In this document: piece after piece, positions 8,973 through 18,311 of the stretch | How the letters are laid out: the number at the start of each line of letters is the position of its first letter | Numbering within the stretch: position 1 is the stretch's first letter | Assembly: GCF_900066015.1 (NCBI RefSeq) | Contig: NZ_LN890655.1 | Coordinates: 2,520,726-2,584,725 of the forward strand | Direction of reading: 5' to 3' | Source: Candidatus Promineifilum breve | Lineage (GTDB): Bacteria > Chloroflexota > Anaerolineae > Promineifilales > Promineifilaceae | Length of the DNA stretch: 64,000 bases | Made by a program: the position numbers and the translations under genes | Notes under the pieces: model-generated | What the model was told of the DNA's origin: nothing | The model's database searches: none | The model's input: only the letters and a program-made list of their open reading frames with translations

Positions 8973-10371
8973 TTGGTTGAAGGTCTATCATCAATTGCCC
9001 TATCCGGTGAAAGTGCTGGCGGCCAGCGCCCGCGGCCGGTATCTCAGTCGCTGGCGCTATGGCCCGGCCACCGAATCGCTGGTGGCCGACTATCTGGCCC
9101 GCGAACAGTGGAGCCGGGCGCAGTGGGACGCCTGGCGCGACGAGCGGCTGGCCTTCGTCTTGCGGCGGGCGGCCGAGTCCGTGCCCTACTATCGCGCGCA
9201 ATGGGCGCGCCGCCGCGCCGCCGGCGACCGCTCCTCGCCGGAACTTCTGAGCAACTGGCCGGTGCTGACCAAGGAAGAACTGCGCGCTCAACCGACGGCA
9301 TTCGTGGCCGACGATTGTGACCCGCAGACGATGTTCTATGAGCACACCAGCGGCACGACCGGCAAGCCGCTGCACATCTGGCTGACGAAGGAGACGGTCG
9401 GGGCGTGGTTCGCGCTGTTCGAGGCCCGCGCCCGCGTCTGGCATGGCATCGGCCGCGATGACCGCTGGGGCATCCTCGGCGGCCAGCTCGTGGCCCCGGT
9501 GGTGCGCGATCGGCCGCCGTTCTGGGTGTGGAACATGGCCCAGAACCAGCTCTACCTCTCGTCCTACCATCTGGCCCCGGCCCACATCGCCGCCTATCTG
9601 GACGCCATCCGCCGCCACGAAGTGCGCTACCTGCTGGGCTACCCGTCGGCCCTCTATCAGTTGGCGCGCGAGGCGCTGGCCCAGGGGCTGGACACGCCGC
9701 GCCTGAAGGTGGTGCTGGGCAACGCCGAGCCGCTGCTCGACCACCAGCGCCAAACCATCGCCGCGGCCTTCGGCTGCCCGGTGCGCGATACCTACGGCAT
9801 GGCCGAGATCGCCGCCGCCGCCTCGGAATGCGAGCAGGGGCGGCTGCACCTGTGGCCGGAGGCGGGCCACGTCGAAATCCTGAATGATCTGGCCGACGAC
9901 CCGCTGCCCGCCGGAGAGACGGGACGGCTGATCGCCACCGGCCTGCTGAACGCCGACATGCCCCTCATCCGCTACGAAACCGGCGACCGGGCGGCGCTCG
10001 ACGATGGGCAGTGCGCCTGTGGCCGGACGCTGCCGCTGCTGCGCGCCATCGAGGGCCGGGCCGACGACGTGGTCTACACCCGCGACGGCCGGGCCATCGG
10101 CCGCCTCGATCCGGTCTTCAAGGCCGACCTGCCCATCCGCGAGGCGCAGATCATCCAGGAAGATTGGGGTGTGCTGCGCGTGCTCTATGCGCCGACCGAG
10201 CGGTACACCGCGGCCGACGGTGAGATGCTGATTGGCCGCATCCACGACCGCGTGGGCGACGACATGACCGTCATCCTGGAGGCGGTCGAGGCCATCCCCC
10301 GCGCGGCCAACGGCAAATTCCGGGCGGTCATCTCGCGCGTGGGCCGGCCGGAACTGGAGGCAACGCCATGA
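8965..10371 (+). CDS. PaaK/CapK-type adenylate-forming enzyme
   Basis: 468 residues of the phenylacetate-CoA ligase / coenzyme F390 synthetase branch of the ANL superfamily. The phosphate-binding loop T-S-G-T-T-G-K-P-L lies near residue 130; the adenine-binding D-T-Y-G-M-A-E block and L-I-R-Y-E-T-G-D follow. The C-terminal AMP-ligase cap ends with A-A-N-G-K-F-R, which holds the expected Lys. Members in capsule loci (CapK type) have no established substrate; activation of an acyl group for decorating the polymer is my inference. It overlaps both neighbours (8 nt and 4 nt). Confidence 0.85.
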   Translation: MPDWLKVYHQLPYPVKVLAASARGRYLSRWRYGPATESLVADYLAREQWSRAQWDAWRDERLAFVLRRAAESVPYYRAQWARRRAAGDRSSPELLSNWPVLTKEELRAQPTAFVADDCDPQTMFYEHTSGTTGKPLHIWLTKETVGAWFALFEARARVWHGIGRDDRWGILGGQLVAPVVRDRPPFWVWNMAQNQLYLSSYHLAPAHIAAYLDAIRRHEVRYLLGYPSALYQLAREALAQGLDTPRLKVVLGNAEPLLDHQRQTIAAAFGCPVRDTYGMAEIAAAASECEQGRLHLWPEAGHVEILNDLADDPLPAGETGRLIATGLLNADMPLIRYETGDRAALDDGQCACGRTLPLLRAIEGRADDVVYTRDGRAIGRLDPVFKADLPIREAQIIQEDWGVLRVLYAPTERYTAADGEMLIGRIHDRVGDDMTVILEAVEAIPRAANGKFRAVISRVGRPELEATP

Positions 10372-11654
10372 GAGACGCGATCCTCAAACGTGACTGGCTG
10401 CTCGTGTTGGGCCTGTTTGTAATGACGCTGCTGGTTTCGGCCGCGTTCTGGGCCGTGCTACCGGGCGAATACCGCGAAAACCAGAGTTCCGACTACCTGC
10501 TCAACTATGAGCCGGTGGCGCGGGCCATCGCCGCCGGGCAGGGCATCACGCAGGACGGGGCCATCGCCATGCGCTACCCGCCGGGCTTCGCCATTGTGCT
10601 GGCCGGAACATTCCGCCTGGGCGACGCGCTGGGCGTGGGCGACGCGGCGATGCTGGTCGCGTTGCGGCTGCTGTGCGCCGGGCTGTCGGTGGTGCTGGTC
10701 TACGGGCTGGCGCGGCTGGTGTGGTCGCCGGGGTTGGCGCTGCTGCCGGCGCTGGCCTGGATGACCTATCCGTTCTTCCTGTGGTTGACCAAGCAGCCCA
10801 ACAGCGAAGTGCCCTTCATCCCGGTGCTCTATGCCGGGATCTATCTGTTCTGGCGGGCGGCGCTGCGGGGCTATCGCGGGCCGCGGGCTTGGGCGCATTA
10901 CCTGGGGGCGGGGGCGCTGCTGGGCGCGGCCATGCTGATCCGCCCGGCGGCCATCGGGTTGAGCCTCGTGGCGGCCATCATCCTGATGGCCGTGGTCATC
11001 GCGCCTGTTCGCTCGCGCCTCGCCTACGCCGCTTTGGTCATTCTGGGCAGCATCCTGGTCATATTGCCCTGGGAAGCGGCCGTCTACGCCGAGACGGGCG
11101 AGATCATCCCCCTCAGCAGCGGCGGGGCGATGACCATCCACGACGGCCTGACCTTCCTGGCCGTGCCCAAGGAGTACCGCCGCGAGGTGGCCGTGCCCGC
11201 CGACGTGGCCGACCTGATGTGGACGATCCACGAGCGCCGCGACGAAACGGCGACGACCGGCGGCGTGCTGCGGGTCATCGCCGAAGAAGCGCGCGCCGCG
11301 CCATCGGCCTTCGCCAAGCTGATGGGCATCAAGGTCGTGCGTAGCTGGTACGGCATCGACAGCCGCATCCTGGAAATGCCGACGATTGCGCTGCAACTGG
11401 TCTATCTGGCCCTCATCGGTTGGGGCAGTGTTTACACCTGGCGGGCGGGCGGGGCGCTGCGGCGGCTGACGGCCGGCAACTGGCTCATCGTGCTCTATTT
11501 CTGGGGCATGACCCTGTTGGTCGTGCCCCTGTTGCGCTACATGGCCCCGGTCATGGGCCTGTTGCTCATTGCCCTGCCCGGCGTCTACCTGTCGCTGGTG
11601 GCCCGCCGCGCCCGGCCCGCGCCGGCCACCCGCGCCGTCTCGCCCGATTACTGA
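10368..11654 (+). CDS. GT39/ArnT-like integral membrane glycosyltransferase
   Basis: 428 residues with about ten hydrophobic helices. After the first helix the loop E-Y-R-E-N-Q-S-S-D-Y places an acidic residue where GT-C enzymes (GT39, ArnT, PMT) carry their catalytic Asp/Glu. The segment A-M-R-Y-P-P-G-F resembles the second GT-C motif. Such enzymes use polyprenyl-phosphate sugars outside the membrane, here probably to add a side-branch sugar to the growing polysaccharide. It starts inside the stop of the upstream ligase gene (ATGA). Function is at family level only. Confidence 0.75.
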   Translation: MRDAILKRDWLLVLGLFVMTLLVSAAFWAVLPGEYRENQSSDYLLNYEPVARAIAAGQGITQDGAIAMRYPPGFAIVLAGTFRLGDALGVGDAAMLVALRLLCAGLSVVLVYGLARLVWSPGLALLPALAWMTYPFFLWLTKQPNSEVPFIPVLYAGIYLFWRAALRGYRGPRAWAHYLGAGALLGAAMLIRPAAIGLSLVAAIILMAVVIAPVRSRLAYAALVILGSILVILPWEAAVYAETGEIIPLSSGGAMTIHDGLTFLAVPKEYRREVAVPADVADLMWTIHERRDETATTGGVLRVIAEEARAAPSAFAKLMGIKVVRSWYGIDSRILEMPTIALQLVYLALIGWGSVYTWRAGGALRRLTAGNWLIVLYFWGMTLLVVPLLRYMAPVMGLLLIALPGVYLSLVARRARPAPATRAVSPDY

Positions 11655-11706
11655 TCCCTCACAGGGCCTTCACGCCCCTTATACGTCCGGTGCCCGCTAC
11701 CTAATG

Positions 11707-11712
11707 TACACT
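11707..11712 (+). promoter_or_regulatory. -10-like TACACT directly upstream of a GT2 gene
   Basis: TACACT ends 6 nt before ATG 11719, in the only intergenic gap in this part of the operon. There is no ribosome-binding site, so a promoter here would give a leaderless or nearly leaderless mRNA. No good -35 is visible at normal spacing. The same geometry, with a better -10, occurs at 27273 and 30028. Confidence 0.3.
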
Positions 11713-11718
11713 AGAAGT

Positions 11719-12777
11719 ATGGAAAACCTGCCCCCGGTAACGGTTATCATGCCCGTGCGTAACGAGGCGGCCTACATTGAACGCAGCCTCGGTGCCGTGC
11801 TGGCTCAGGATTACCCGTCCGACTGTCTGGAAATCCTCGTCGTCGATGGCCTGTCGGCCGACGGCACACGCGAGTACGTCCGCGCCCAGCAGGCCGCGCA
11901 TCCCCGTTTGCGCCTGCTCGATAACCCGGCGGGCATCGTGCCGCCCGGCCTGAATATAGGTATCGCCCAGGCTACGGGCGACATCATCGTGCGCGTCGAT
12001 GGTCATTGCGAGATCGCGCCCGATTACGTGCGCCAATGCGTGCGCCACTTACTGGAAGATGACGTGGAGGCCGTCGGCGGCCCCATCGAGACCATCGGCG
12101 AGACGGACGAAGCGCAGGCCATCGCCCTGGCGATGAGTTCATGGTTTGGCGTGGGCGGCTCGGCCTTTCGCACGGTCAAGGATCGGCCGCTGCTGGTGGA
12201 GACGGTCGCCTTCCCGGCCTACGCGCGCCAGACGTTGCAACGCCTGGGGCCGTTCGACGAAGAGATGGTGCGCAATCAGGACGACGAATACAACTATCGC
12301 CTGAGCAAGGGCGGCGGGCGCATTCTGCTGTCGCCCGACGTGCGCTCGCGCTACTACAGCCGGGGCACGTTACGCTCGCTGTGGCGACAATATTACCAGT
12401 ATGGCTTCTGGAAGGTGCGGGTGATGCAGAAGCACCCGCGCCAGATGCGCGCCCGGCAGTTCGCGCCGCCGGCGTTCGTCGCCGCGCTGCTCGGCTCGGC
12501 CGCGGTGGGGCTGGTGTGGCGGCCGTTCCGTTGGCTGCTGGGGCTGATTGTGGCCCTCTACGCACTGGCCGACGTGGCGGCGTCGTTGTCGCTGGGCCGC
12601 GCCCACGGTCGGGAATATATCCCGCGTCTCTTGATCATCCATCCCATCCTGCACCTGAGCTATGGCTGGGGCTTTCTCGTCGGGCTGGCGCGGGCCGGCT
12701 TTCGCTTTGTCGCCGCCCTGGCGGGCCGGGCCGGGAACAGGGATTCCAAGCCGTCCATTAACCATCATGTCAGGTAA
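11719..12777 (+). CDS. GT2-family glycosyltransferase, ExoA-like
   Basis: 352 residues. The GT-A domain begins at once (V-T-V-I-M-P-V-R-N-E-A) and carries I-L-V-V-D-G-L-S-A-D-G-T and the V-D-G-H-C block, the DXD equivalent in succinoglycan ExoA-type enzymes. E-M-V-R-N-Q-D-D-E-Y-N is the acceptor/base region (ED-type motif). The last ~100 residues have two or three membrane helices. I chose ATG 11719 because the domain follows directly and a -10-like box sits just upstream; ATG 11704 in the same frame would add five residues. It probably initiates or extends the repeat unit at the membrane. Confidence 0.88.
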   Translation: MENLPPVTVIMPVRNEAAYIERSLGAVLAQDYPSDCLEILVVDGLSADGTREYVRAQQAAHPRLRLLDNPAGIVPPGLNIGIAQATGDIIVRVDGHCEIAPDYVRQCVRHLLEDDVEAVGGPIETIGETDEAQAIALAMSSWFGVGGSAFRTVKDRPLLVETVAFPAYARQTLQRLGPFDEEMVRNQDDEYNYRLSKGGGRILLSPDVRSRYYSRGTLRSLWRQYYQYGFWKVRVMQKHPRQMRARQFAPPAFVAALLGSAAVGLVWRPFRWLLGLIVALYALADVAASLSLGRAHGREYIPRLLIIHPILHLSYGWGFLVGLARAGFRFVAALAGRAGNRDSKPSINHHVR

Positions 12778-13960
12778 CTGTTATTTCATCGGCGTCAGTT
12801 GGGGCGATACCGCGGTGGCCGATCATTTCCGGGCGCTCGGCCGCGGTCTGGCCGCGCGCGGCCATCAGGTGGTGTTTCTCATCGACGGCCGGCGAACGCA
12901 GGATGAGGATCACCACTCGAACCCGGCCGTCTACACCTGGCCGTCGCGGCGGCCCACCCGCCCGCGTGACTTCATCTTTCTGCGTAGTCTCATCCACCGC
13001 TACCGGCCCGATTGCCTCATCGCCAATTTTGGCGCGGTCAATACGATGATCCTCGTCGGTCGCGCCCTGGGGGTTCCGGTGCGAGTGCCCTGGCACCATA
13101 CTGCCAGCGACAGTGACCAACTCGACATCGACGCCGGCCTGTCGCCGCGCATGTTGCGCTTTCTGCGGTGGCGCAAGCGGGTCGTCCTGACGCAGGCCAG
13201 CCACGTGGTGGGTATCTCGGCGGCCACGGCCGGTGATTTACGCGATGTATTTGGCGTGCCGGCCGAGCAAACCTCCATCTGGCCCCTGCTGCTGGCCGAT
13301 CCATCGGCGGGTATCCAAACGGCCGGCGCAACGCGCGACGAATGGCATATCCTCTGTCCGGGAAGAGTGATGTGGCTGAAGGGTCAGGACGTCCTGATCA
13401 ACGCCTTGCCGTCTCTGGTGGAGCGCTTCCCGCGATTGCGCGTCAGCTTCATCGGTTCCGGCCCCCAACTGGAGGCATTCGCCACGTTGGCGCGGGAACG
13501 GGGGTTGGGCGACGGGGCGTCGGGCGACGGGGCGTCGGGCGGGCGCTGCACGTTCATCGGTCACGTGAGGCATGGCGAAGTGCTGCAACGCATGGCGGAG
13601 GTCGCGCTGGTCGTCGTGCCCAGCCGGGCGGAGGCGCTGGGACTGGTGAACATCGAATCATTGGCCGTCGGCACGCCCGTCGTCGCCTCGCGCGTCGGCG
13701 GCATCGGCGACGCCGTGCGCGACGGCATAGACGGCCTGCTGGTGCCGCCCAATGATCCGGCGGCGCTGGCCGAGGCCATCGGCCGGCTACTAGAGGATTC
13801 GGCCATGCGGCAGCGAATGGGCCACGCCGCCCGACAGGGGTTTCTGGAGCGCTTCGAACTCCAGGCCAACATCGGCCGGCAAGTGGAGTGGTACGAGCAA
13901 CTGGTCGCCGCACCGACGGCCCGGACGCGCGGCCACTCATACGAGGGAATTACCATATGA
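12767..13960 (+). CDS. GT4-family glycosyltransferase
   Basis: 397 residues from ATG 12767, which overlaps the previous stop by 11 nt; an upstream in-frame start would run far into the GT2 gene. The C-terminal domain has C-P-G-R-V-M-W-L-K-G-Q-D and the EX7E motif E-A-L-G-L-V-N-I-E, followed by G-T-P-V-V-A-S-R-V-G-G. A perfect 15-bp tandem duplication around 13509-13542 encodes a Gly/Asp/Ala/Ser loop repeated twice, probably a slippage product in a surface loop. The stop overlaps the next start (ATGA). Confidence 0.9.
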   Translation: MSGNCYFIGVSWGDTAVADHFRALGRGLAARGHQVVFLIDGRRTQDEDHHSNPAVYTWPSRRPTRPRDFIFLRSLIHRYRPDCLIANFGAVNTMILVGRALGVPVRVPWHHTASDSDQLDIDAGLSPRMLRFLRWRKRVVLTQASHVVGISAATAGDLRDVFGVPAEQTSIWPLLLADPSAGIQTAGATRDEWHILCPGRVMWLKGQDVLINALPSLVERFPRLRVSFIGSGPQLEAFATLARERGLGDGASGDGASGGRCTFIGHVRHGEVLQRMAEVALVVVPSRAEALGLVNIESLAVGTPVVASRVGGIGDAVRDGIDGLLVPPNDPAALAEAIGRLLEDSAMRQRMGHAARQGFLERFELQANIGRQVEWYEQLVAAPTARTRGHSYEGITI

Positions 13961-15885
13961 AACAATTACGTCCGGCAAACAATCGCCCCGGCGTGTCACG
14001 GCGGCGGTTCCTGCAAGGCGCGAGCGCGGCCGCGGCCGGGCTGGCCGTCAGGCTGTCGCCCGTTCTGGCCTTCGGTTCGGCCGAGATGATGAGGCTGGCC
14101 CGGGCGCAGTCGGCCATTGACGTGACCGCCGCGCCCTATGGCGCGCGCGGCGACGGTATCGCCAACGACCGCGCCGCGTTCCAGGCGGCCATCGAGGCGG
14201 CCATCGCGCAACGCCTGCCGCTTTGGGTTCCGGCCCCGGCAGCTTTCTATCGCATCGAAATGGACGGTCCCAACCGGCAGTTGGACGTCAACGGCGACGT
14301 GACCATCGTCGGCGAGGGCCGCACAAACACGTTGTTGCGCTTTAGCATTCCCGCGCCAATCGTCGGTCAGAATTATTCGGCATTCTACGTCCACAACGGC
14401 AGCAATTTCCAGATCGCCGATTTGCGTCTGGAGGAAGATGCCCATGCGGTGGAGTATGAGTTCCAGGCCCTGAACTACGAAAGCGGTTCCGACGATCACC
14501 AATGCCTGATCGAATCGGTTGACGTCGACGGCTTCACCAACGTGGTCTTTTCGTCCTCGTCGGGCACGGGCGACAGCCTGGGGGAACTTTTTCTGGCGAT
14601 CCGCGGCTGCGATTTCAAGCCCTTCACCCGCTACTGTGTGGCGCTGTGGACGGTCGAGTACGGCCACAAGCGGCTGCACGTCTATGACAGCCATTTCCAC
14701 GACAATGCTGACTCGCACCTGATCTATTGCCATCCGCAGAACTCCGTCCACATCGAGAACACGCGCTTTGACGGCGCGACCTCGTGGGCGATTCACTTTC
14801 AGGGATCGGCCGTGGCCGGCAATCCCGAATACCAGCGCATCATCGGCTGCTGGTTCGGCTCGCGCAATAGCCGGGGCATCATCACCCAGGATCGGGCCGA
14901 CGTGGTGACGCAGGTCGAGGTGCGCAACTGCGTTTTCGAGGGGCGGCCGGCGATACAGATTCGCTCCGACATCGTCATTGACGGCTGTTACTTCACTGCG
15001 CCGAATGACATCGCTCGCGTCCAGCCGTTTATCGGCGCCTATAGCAATCCGCCATGGCGAGCCGTTATCCGCAACTGTATCTTTGCTCCCAAAGGCAACT
15101 CATTGCCGCAAATCGATTTTCGTAACGAAGATTTAGACGTGACCATTGAGAATTGCCAGTTCTATCATCAAGGGTCGGGCGTTATCATGAGTTTGGGCGT
15201 TGGCGCGGCCAACCGCTATACGGTGCGCGATTGCGTTTTCTATAACCGGCCCGATAACGCCTCGCAAGGCATCTCCATTGAGATCGATAATGGCCAGGCG
15301 CTCATCGATCATTGCCGCTTTTTCGGCCGGGCCATCGGCGACCGCGGTCTCATCGTCTGCGCGTCCAACGACCTGGGGCCGTCGGCCGAGGCGTTCCTGC
15401 AAATAGACAATTGCACCTTCCAGAACGTCAGCGGCGGCAGCCTGTTCCATGCCTACCAGCCGACGGCCAACAGTTGGAGCGGCAAGATCGCCGGCGTGAA
15501 CAACCGCATCACCCGTCTCGAGAGCGGCAAGCCGTTGCTGACCACCGACCCGGCGACAGCCGTCGTCTTTGGCCGCCTCGCGCCGGTGGTTGCGCCCGCC
15601 CCGCTGGCCCTCATCGCCGCGCCGACGCTGCTGGTCGAGAGCAATTACGACAGCTACGAAGTGCAAGGCTCGGCCGATGTCAGCAACATCCACTGGTGGA
15701 CGGCCGACGGCCTGTCGAACGCGCTCTTCAGTGGGGCGATCACCCTGACCGCCGCCGGGGCGTTGGCCCTGGTCAGCGGCGGCAATCTGCGGCTGGCCGG
15801 CGGCGCGGCGCGGCGCGACGTGGCCGCCGGTAGCTCCGTGCGGCTGACCTACGATTCAAGCCAGGGTTTCTGGAGCGAGGGCTAA
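13957..15885 (+). CDS. Tat-exported right-handed beta-helix (pectate-lyase-like) protein
   Basis: 642 residues. ATG 13957 gives a twin-arginine signal S-R-R-R-F-L-Q-G followed by an Ala-rich hydrophobic core, so the protein is probably exported folded. Residues ~45-90 (Y-G-A-R-G-D-G-I-A-N-D-R-A-A-F-Q) match the start of the pectate lyase 3 / glycosyl hydrolase 28 beta-helix superfamily. Many imperfect coils of the I-x-N-C-x-F form follow. The C-terminal ~80 residues look like a capping domain. In a polysaccharide operon it may be a lyase, hydrolase or epimerase acting on the exported polymer; no catalytic residues can be assigned with confidence. Confidence 0.8.
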   Translation: MKQLRPANNRPGVSRRRFLQGASAAAAGLAVRLSPVLAFGSAEMMRLARAQSAIDVTAAPYGARGDGIANDRAAFQAAIEAAIAQRLPLWVPAPAAFYRIEMDGPNRQLDVNGDVTIVGEGRTNTLLRFSIPAPIVGQNYSAFYVHNGSNFQIADLRLEEDAHAVEYEFQALNYESGSDDHQCLIESVDVDGFTNVVFSSSSGTGDSLGELFLAIRGCDFKPFTRYCVALWTVEYGHKRLHVYDSHFHDNADSHLIYCHPQNSVHIENTRFDGATSWAIHFQGSAVAGNPEYQRIIGCWFGSRNSRGIITQDRADVVTQVEVRNCVFEGRPAIQIRSDIVIDGCYFTAPNDIARVQPFIGAYSNPPWRAVIRNCIFAPKGNSLPQIDFRNEDLDVTIENCQFYHQGSGVIMSLGVGAANRYTVRDCVFYNRPDNASQGISIEIDNGQALIDHCRFFGRAIGDRGLIVCASNDLGPSAEAFLQIDNCTFQNVSGGSLFHAYQPTANSWSGKIAGVNNRITRLESGKPLLTTDPATAVVFGRLAPVVAPAPLALIAAPTLLVESNYDSYEVQGSADVSNIHWWTADGLSNALFSGAITLTAAGALALVSGGNLRLAGGAARRDVAAGSSVRLTYDSSQGFWSEG

Positions 15886-16601
15886 TGAACGACCGGGGAT
15901 CGGCCGCGACGCGCGAGACCGAACGCATCCGCGCGGCCTATGACGGGCGGGTGGCCCGCCAGACGGCGGCCGGTCTCTATTCGCCGGCCAACGCCGCCCA
16001 TCTGTTCGCCATCCAGGGCCGGCAGCGCGCCCTGCTGCGGCGGCTGCGCGACGAAGGGCTGTGGCCGCTGGCCGATAAGGACATCCTGGAGCTGGGCTGC
16101 GGCAGCGGCAACGTCTTGCTGGAACTGCTGGGCTACGAGGCCACGCCGGGCCGCCTGCATGGGGTCGATCTGCTGGCCGAGCGCGCCGCCGCCGCCCACG
16201 CCCGCCTGCCCCATCTGGCGCTGAGCGCCGCTTCCGGCGCGCGCCTGCCCTATGCCGACCACTCTTTCGATCTCGTCCTACAATTCACGGTGTTTTCATC
16301 GATTTTAGATCGAACCATCTGTTATACTGTCGCTAACGAGATTAGTCGTGTAGTGCGACCCGGTGGCGCAATCCTGTGGTACGACTTTTGGATTAACCCG
16401 GTCAACAAGCAAACAAGAGGCATTGGCCCGCGCGAGGTACAAGGTTACTTCCCAGGATGCCGGTTCACTTTTGATCGCATCACCTTAGCTCCACCGCTGG
16501 CGCGCCGCCTCGTGCCGTTATCCTGGTCGGGAGCGTTGCTCCTGGAAAATTTACGCTTCCTTAATACGCATTATCTGGCGATTATCCGACCGATCAAATA
16601 A
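15885..16601 (+). CDS. SAM-dependent class I methyltransferase
   Basis: 238 residues. Motif I is I-L-E-L-G-C-G-S-G-N-V (residues ~66-76), followed by G-V-D-L-L and the motif-II-like H-S-F-D-L-V-L-Q-F. It probably methylates a sugar or chain terminus of the polysaccharide. The stop of the upstream gene overlaps the start (TAATG). From about 16275 to the stop the DNA is visibly AT-richer and its codon choice less GC-biased than in the first half, a possible recombination joint within the gene. Confidence 0.85.
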   Translation: MNDRGSAATRETERIRAAYDGRVARQTAAGLYSPANAAHLFAIQGRQRALLRRLRDEGLWPLADKDILELGCGSGNVLLELLGYEATPGRLHGVDLLAERAAAAHARLPHLALSAASGARLPYADHSFDLVLQFTVFSSILDRTICYTVANEISRVVRPGGAILWYDFWINPVNKQTRGIGPREVQGYFPGCRFTFDRITLAPPLARRLVPLSWSGALLLENLRFLNTHYLAIIRPIK

Positions 16602-16604
16602 GCC

Positions 16605-18311
16605 ATGAACGAGAGCATTGCCCCACAGCAGCAGAGAGCCGACGTAAAACTCCAGGCAGGATTGGGGGATATATGGCGCGTGGTCGATAGCGCGGCGCGC
16701 CGCACGCTGGACATCCTCATCGCCGGTCTGGGCATTCTGGTTTTGTTGCCGGTGCTGCTGTTGCTGGCCTTGCTCATCAAGCGCGACTCGCCCGGCCCCG
16801 TCTTCTATTGGGGTCAGCGTGTGGGCCGCGGCGGGCGGCCGTTCGGCATCCTCAAGTTCCGCACCATGTACGAGACGACCGCCAGCTACAACGGCCCGCG
16901 CGTCACCGGCCAGGGCGACCCGCGCATCACGCCGCTGGGCCAATGGCTGCGCGACACCAAGATCAACGAACTGCCCCAACTGTGGAACGTCCTGAAGGGG
17001 GACATGAGTCTGGTGGGGCCGCGGCCCGAAGACCAGGATTTCGTGGCCCACTGGCCGGCCGATGTGCGCCAGGTGCTGCTCTCCGTCCGCCCCGGCATCA
17101 CCAGCCCGGCCTCCATCCTCTACCGCGACGAGGAAAGCATGTTGCAGGCCGGCAACGTCGTCGATCAATACCTCAAGGTCATCCTGCCCAGCAAGCTGCG
17201 CCTCGATTTGCTCTACGTTCACCATCGCTCCTTTCTGACCGACCTGGACGTGATGTTCTGGACGCTGCTGGCCCTGTTGCCGCAGTTGAAGGCGCGCCGT
17301 GTGCCGGAGCACCTGCTGTTCTGGGGGCCGCTGGCCCGCTTCATCAGCCGCTACTTCTCCTGGTTCGTCCTCGATAGCCTGATCGCCTTCGCCGCCGTCG
17401 CCATCACCGGCGTCCTGTGGCGCAGCAATGGGCCGCTGGAACTGGGCTGGGGCACGGCCACGGGCGTGGCCCTGGCGATTGCCCTCATCTTCAGTATGGT
17501 CAACGCCCTGCTGGGCATCGGCCGCGTGGTCTGGTCGCGGGCCGATTTCAACGACGCCTTCGCCCTGGCCGTCTCATCGGGCCTGACCACGGGCATTCTG
17601 CTCGTCGCCAACGTCATCTGGGAGCCGCGAACGGTGGTCGTGCCCTATTTGGGCCACCATTTGCTGCCGTCGGGCCTGATCATGGTCAGCGGCGTGCTGG
17701 CTTTCGCCGGCTTTGTGACCCTGCGCTACCGGATGCGCATCATCACCGGCCTATCGGCGCATTGGATCACGCTGCGTGGCGGGACCTCGGCCGTGGGCGA
17801 GCGCGTGCTCATCGTCGGTGCGGGCGAGGTCAGCCAACTGGCCGTCTATCTGCTGCGCAAGGCCGAGTTGGGGCAGGTCTATTCCATCATCGGCATGGTC
17901 GACGACGCGCCACGCAAGCAGGGGGCGCGCATCGGCGGCGTCCGCGTGCTGGGCCGCACCGACGAAATCCCGCACCTGGTCAGCCTCCACGACGTGGGCC
18001 TGATCATCTATGCCATCGAGAACATCCGCCGGCCGCAACGCGAGCGCATCCTGCAACTGTGCCGCGCCGCCGGGGTGCAGACGGTCGTCCTGCCCGACGT
18101 GCTGGAGACCTTGCGGAGCCAGTTGTCGCTGGAAGTGTCGGCCGCCCCGGCCGAATGCCCGGCGGCTGGAGATTCGAGCGAGGCCCGGCTGGATAACTGG
18201 CTGGTCGAGCTGGATCAACTGATGCAGGCCGAAGCCTGGGACGCGGCGCATGCCCAAATCCAGGCCATGCAGCGCCAGATTGTCGTGCAGGAGCAGGCCG
18301 GCCGCTTCTAG
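16605..18311 (+). CDS. Polyprenyl-phosphate sugar phosphotransferase fused to a membrane/Rossmann module
   Basis: 568 residues. Residues ~25-215 form a monotopic bacterial sugar transferase (WcaJ/PglC family): a re-entrant hydrophobic helix, K-F-R-T-M, then N-E-L-P-Q-L-W-N-V-L-K-G-D-M-S and V-G-P-R-P-E. Such enzymes load the first sugar phosphate onto undecaprenyl phosphate. The catalytic Asp-Glu dyad of the family reads Asn121-Glu122 here. Residues ~235-375 contain four membrane helices. Residues ~395-510 form a Rossmann CoA_binding_3 domain (L-I-V-G-A-G-E-V-S). The usual order is membrane helices, Rossmann, then transferase; here it is reversed, and the second half resembles the N-terminal half of PglF/CapD dehydratases. 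It sits just upstream of the SDR gene. Confidence 0.88.
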   Translation: MNESIAPQQQRADVKLQAGLGDIWRVVDSAARRTLDILIAGLGILVLLPVLLLLALLIKRDSPGPVFYWGQRVGRGGRPFGILKFRTMYETTASYNGPRVTGQGDPRITPLGQWLRDTKINELPQLWNVLKGDMSLVGPRPEDQDFVAHWPADVRQVLLSVRPGITSPASILYRDEESMLQAGNVVDQYLKVILPSKLRLDLLYVHHRSFLTDLDVMFWTLLALLPQLKARRVPEHLLFWGPLARFISRYFSWFVLDSLIAFAAVAITGVLWRSNGPLELGWGTATGVALAIALIFSMVNALLGIGRVVWSRADFNDAFALAVSSGLTTGILLVANVIWEPRTVVVPYLGHHLLPSGLIMVSGVLAFAGFVTLRYRMRIITGLSAHWITLRGGTSAVGERVLIVGAGEVSQLAVYLLRKAELGQVYSIIGMVDDAPRKQGARIGGVRVLGRTDEIPHLVSLHDVGLIIYAIENIRRPQRERILQLCRAAGVQTVVLPDVLETLRSQLSLEVSAAPAECPAAGDSSEARLDNWLVELDQLMQAEAWDAAHAQIQAMQRQIVVQEQAGRF

